From Strigamia acuminata (Eukaryota; Arthropoda; Chilopoda; Geophilomorpha; Linotaeniidae), in contig OX442324.1 in assembly GCA_949358305.1 (NCBI GenBank), positions 1,601,501 through 1,665,500 on the forward strand: DNA of 64,000 nucleotides, written 5' to 3'. Shown piece by piece: positions 62,441-64,000 of the stretch. Numbering within the stretch: position 1 is the first letter of the stretch; every line of letters starts with the position of its first letter. A program made the translations under genes and the position numbers. The notes under the pieces were generated by a model. It did not search any database. It was given only the letters and a program-made list of their open reading frames with translations, and was not told the origin of the DNA.

Positions 62441-62710
62441 GGGCGCGACATAGCTAAGCGCGACATTGCGATTTGCGCTTAGCAATGGGCACAACATTGT
62501 TATCAATAGCTTGGCGTGACAAGCTACTGTTTGCGGTGGTCCGCAATAGCGTGGCGCGACACGGTATTCTAACTAGGCGCGACAGCTATAATAACATGGC
62601 TCGACACGTTAGAATAGCATGGCGCAACACGTTAGAATAGCGTGGCGCGACACCAGCTAATGTGTTGCGTCAAGTTCGAACGACGTGACACGACACGGAC
62701 GATAACGTCG
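62441..62710. repeat. Degenerate GGCGCGACA repeats
   Basis: GCGCGACA or close forms (GGCGCGACAC, GGCGTGACA, GGCTCGACAC) recur at irregular spacing, often with CGTTAGAATAGC between. Confidence 0.55.
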
Positions 62711-62721
62711 CGATTTTGACG

Positions 62722-62990
62722 AAATTTGATATACTTTTGATGAATTCTGTCCAAATTTGATTCATTTTTGATGAATTCTGTCCAAATTTGATTCATTTTT
62801 GATGAATTCTGTCCAAATTTGATTCATTTTTGATGAATTCTGTCCAAATTTGATTCATTTTTGATGAATTCTATCCAAATTTGATTCATTTTTGATGAAT
62901 TCTGTACAAATTTGATTCATTTTTGATGAATTCTGTACAAATTTGATTCATTTTTGATGAATTTTGTCCAAATTTAGTTTATTTTTTATG
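62722..62990. repeat. 31-bp minisatellite (about 8.5 copies)
   Basis: The unit ATTTTTGATGAATTCTGTCC plus AAATTTGATTC is repeated head to tail with few changes (TATCC, TACAA, TTTTG variants). The last copies are degenerate. Confidence 0.93.
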
Positions 62991-63562
62991 AAATTTAGAT
63001 TTCACCAGACCTGTGCATAATGAAAGAATTTATGGTATTTAGTAATCCAGCACTGCAAAAATTGTTGGCCTTTAATCGAATAAATGGTAAGTCCTGGTTA
63101 TATTGTATAATGCGGCGAAACTTTGCACAAATTGCGCAGCCATCTTTATTGGCAAAAATCATACCCAAGTGTGGCCAAAACGATACAGTGAGAACAAATC
63201 ATTCAGTAAATGTGACATGTGTCACTACAGTTGACATGTGACATAAAATGGTTATACACAAGACAAGTCTACAAAACAAATCAGGAAATAATACAATAAC
63301 CATTAAAAAATAATTAGAACCAACTAATAAACTATTGTAATAAGTAGTTGATGTTATATTACACTTTTTACAACATAAGATCATACAATTCGAGATCAAA
63401 CTAATAAATTACAATACACCGTTGACATTTGTTATTGTTAACATAGATTATGCAAATTTCCACGTAGACGCGCTATACAGATACAGAGATGGGAAATATG
63501 ACACAACTCGATATGTGATACAAAACAATGTCTTCGATACGCTAATCCTGAAACACGTATCA
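62991..63562. other. Unassigned sequence; C9 3' end and LTR expected here
   Basis: No gene. In minus orientation it follows the C9 stop codon, so the C9 3' LTR should lie here, but its ends could not be fixed without a second copy. Confidence 0.35.
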
Positions 63563-64000
63563 TTATAATGCAAAGCCATGACAAAGATTGTCCCAAATAT
63601 CTACATATCCCCTCTGAACAACTTTGTCACAAGTCAAAAATATGCCACATAATTCTGTCAGTCGAGGGCGAGCCAACCACTTGGTTAACAGATCGGCAAC
63701 GTTCAGTTTCCCTGGGACGTGCCGCATGTCAAAAATCTTACTTTCATACAGATCACGCAAATAATGGACACGAACTTCAATATGTTTGTTCGCTTTATTT
63801 TCGACGCGATTTTTACTGTATTGTATCGCCGCTGTGCTGTCAGCTAACACACACGGTTGTAGGTCCCCAAAGTAGTCGAGCATCACCGACATATTAAAGA
63901 GTTTCTTGAGCCATATCAATTCCCTGATGCCATCTACTATGGCCACAAACTCTGATTTCATCACAGATAACGTGGTCATCTTCTGCTTTCTACATGACCA
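63563..64000 (-). CDS. C9 copia RNase H, C-terminal part (runs off the window)
   Basis: The minus frame enters from the right edge and ends at 63563. It has KQKMTTLSVMKSEFVAIVDG, IRELIWLKKLF, LADSTAAIQYSKN, KHIEVRVHYLRD and HVPGKLNVADLLTKWL, the last two-thirds of copia RNase H with its third Asp (ADS). No stop or shift is visible, so C9 may be intact beyond the window. Confidence 0.88.
   Translation of the reverse strand, partial: WSCRKQKMTTLSVMKSEFVAIVDGIRELIWLKKLFNMSVMLDYFGDLQPCVLADSTAAIQYSKNRVENKANKHIEVRVHYLRDLYESKIFDMRHVPGKLNVADLLTKWLARPRLTELCGIFLTCDKVVQRGYVDIWDNLCHGFAL
63563..64000 (-). mobile_element. Ty1/copia element C9, 3' end of pol
   Basis: Only the pol end is inside the window; the rest lies to the right. 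It differs in sequence from C1, C2, C5 and C7 RNase H. Confidence 0.8.

Overview
This window is a nest of transposable elements from a eukaryotic genome. The kinds of element point to an invertebrate animal, most likely an arthropod. There are Ty1/copia elements that seem to be primed by the internal half of initiator-Met tRNA (as in Drosophila copia), arthropod-like Ty3/gypsy, a BEL/Pao element, a Jockey/CR1-group LINE, TA-target hairpin MITEs and AT-rich spacers. The species cannot be named from the sequence. No bacterial operons, rRNA or CRISPR were seen. Almost every long reading frame is retroelement gag or pol.

Layout. 1-3694: 3' part of a copia element (C1, +) with its 3' LTR. 3908-14405: a gypsy element on the minus strand (G1) with identical 186-bp LTRs and a 5-bp target duplication, split by a second copia (C2, 4697-10506, +). 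14.4-18.8 kb: the least repetitive stretch, with hairpin MITEs, one plausible host terminal exon on the minus strand (17293-17440) and an unrecognised decayed reading frame (18342-18773). 18820-25.4 kb: a BEL/Pao element (B1, +) carrying a probable solo LTR that itself holds a 758-bp palindromic transposon, and cut off by a minus-strand copia fragment (C3). 26.2-36.6 kb: two decayed copies of an unfamiliar gag-protease retroelement (G2a, G2b), copia pieces C4 (+) and C5 (-), a perfectly flanked 1.24-kb solo LTR, a MULE-like hairpin MITE and a Tc1-like remnant. 36.9-43.6 kb: a 28-bp minisatellite split by a LINE of about 5.8 kb, whose ORF1 is split by a second copy of the palindromic transposon. 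44.2-53.0 kb: a gypsy element (G3, +) with 194-bp LTRs, interrupted by copia C6, which carries two DNA-transposon insertions. 53.0-57 kb: copia C7 with the longest undamaged pol frame in the window (933 codons). 57.9-64 kb: fragments of gypsy G4 (-), copia C8 (+), gypsy G5 (+), a 31-bp minisatellite, and copia C9 (-), which runs off the right edge.

The genes do not form a cellular pathway. Each autonomous element encodes gag, protease, integrase, reverse transcriptase and RNase H for its own copying. Nearly all are broken by nonsense codons, frameshifts, deletions or later insertions. The nesting gives a relative time series: palindromic MITEs landed in an LTR, in LINE ORF1 and in a copia; copia elements landed in gypsy elements; the LINE landed in a minisatellite. 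The most unusual points are a long hydrophobic frame coupled by TGATG to LINE ORF1 and lying just before the endonuclease, the G2 gag family with an internal repeat, the G3 pol frame that ends inside its own LTR, and the small island of possible host sequence at 15.9-18.8 kb.
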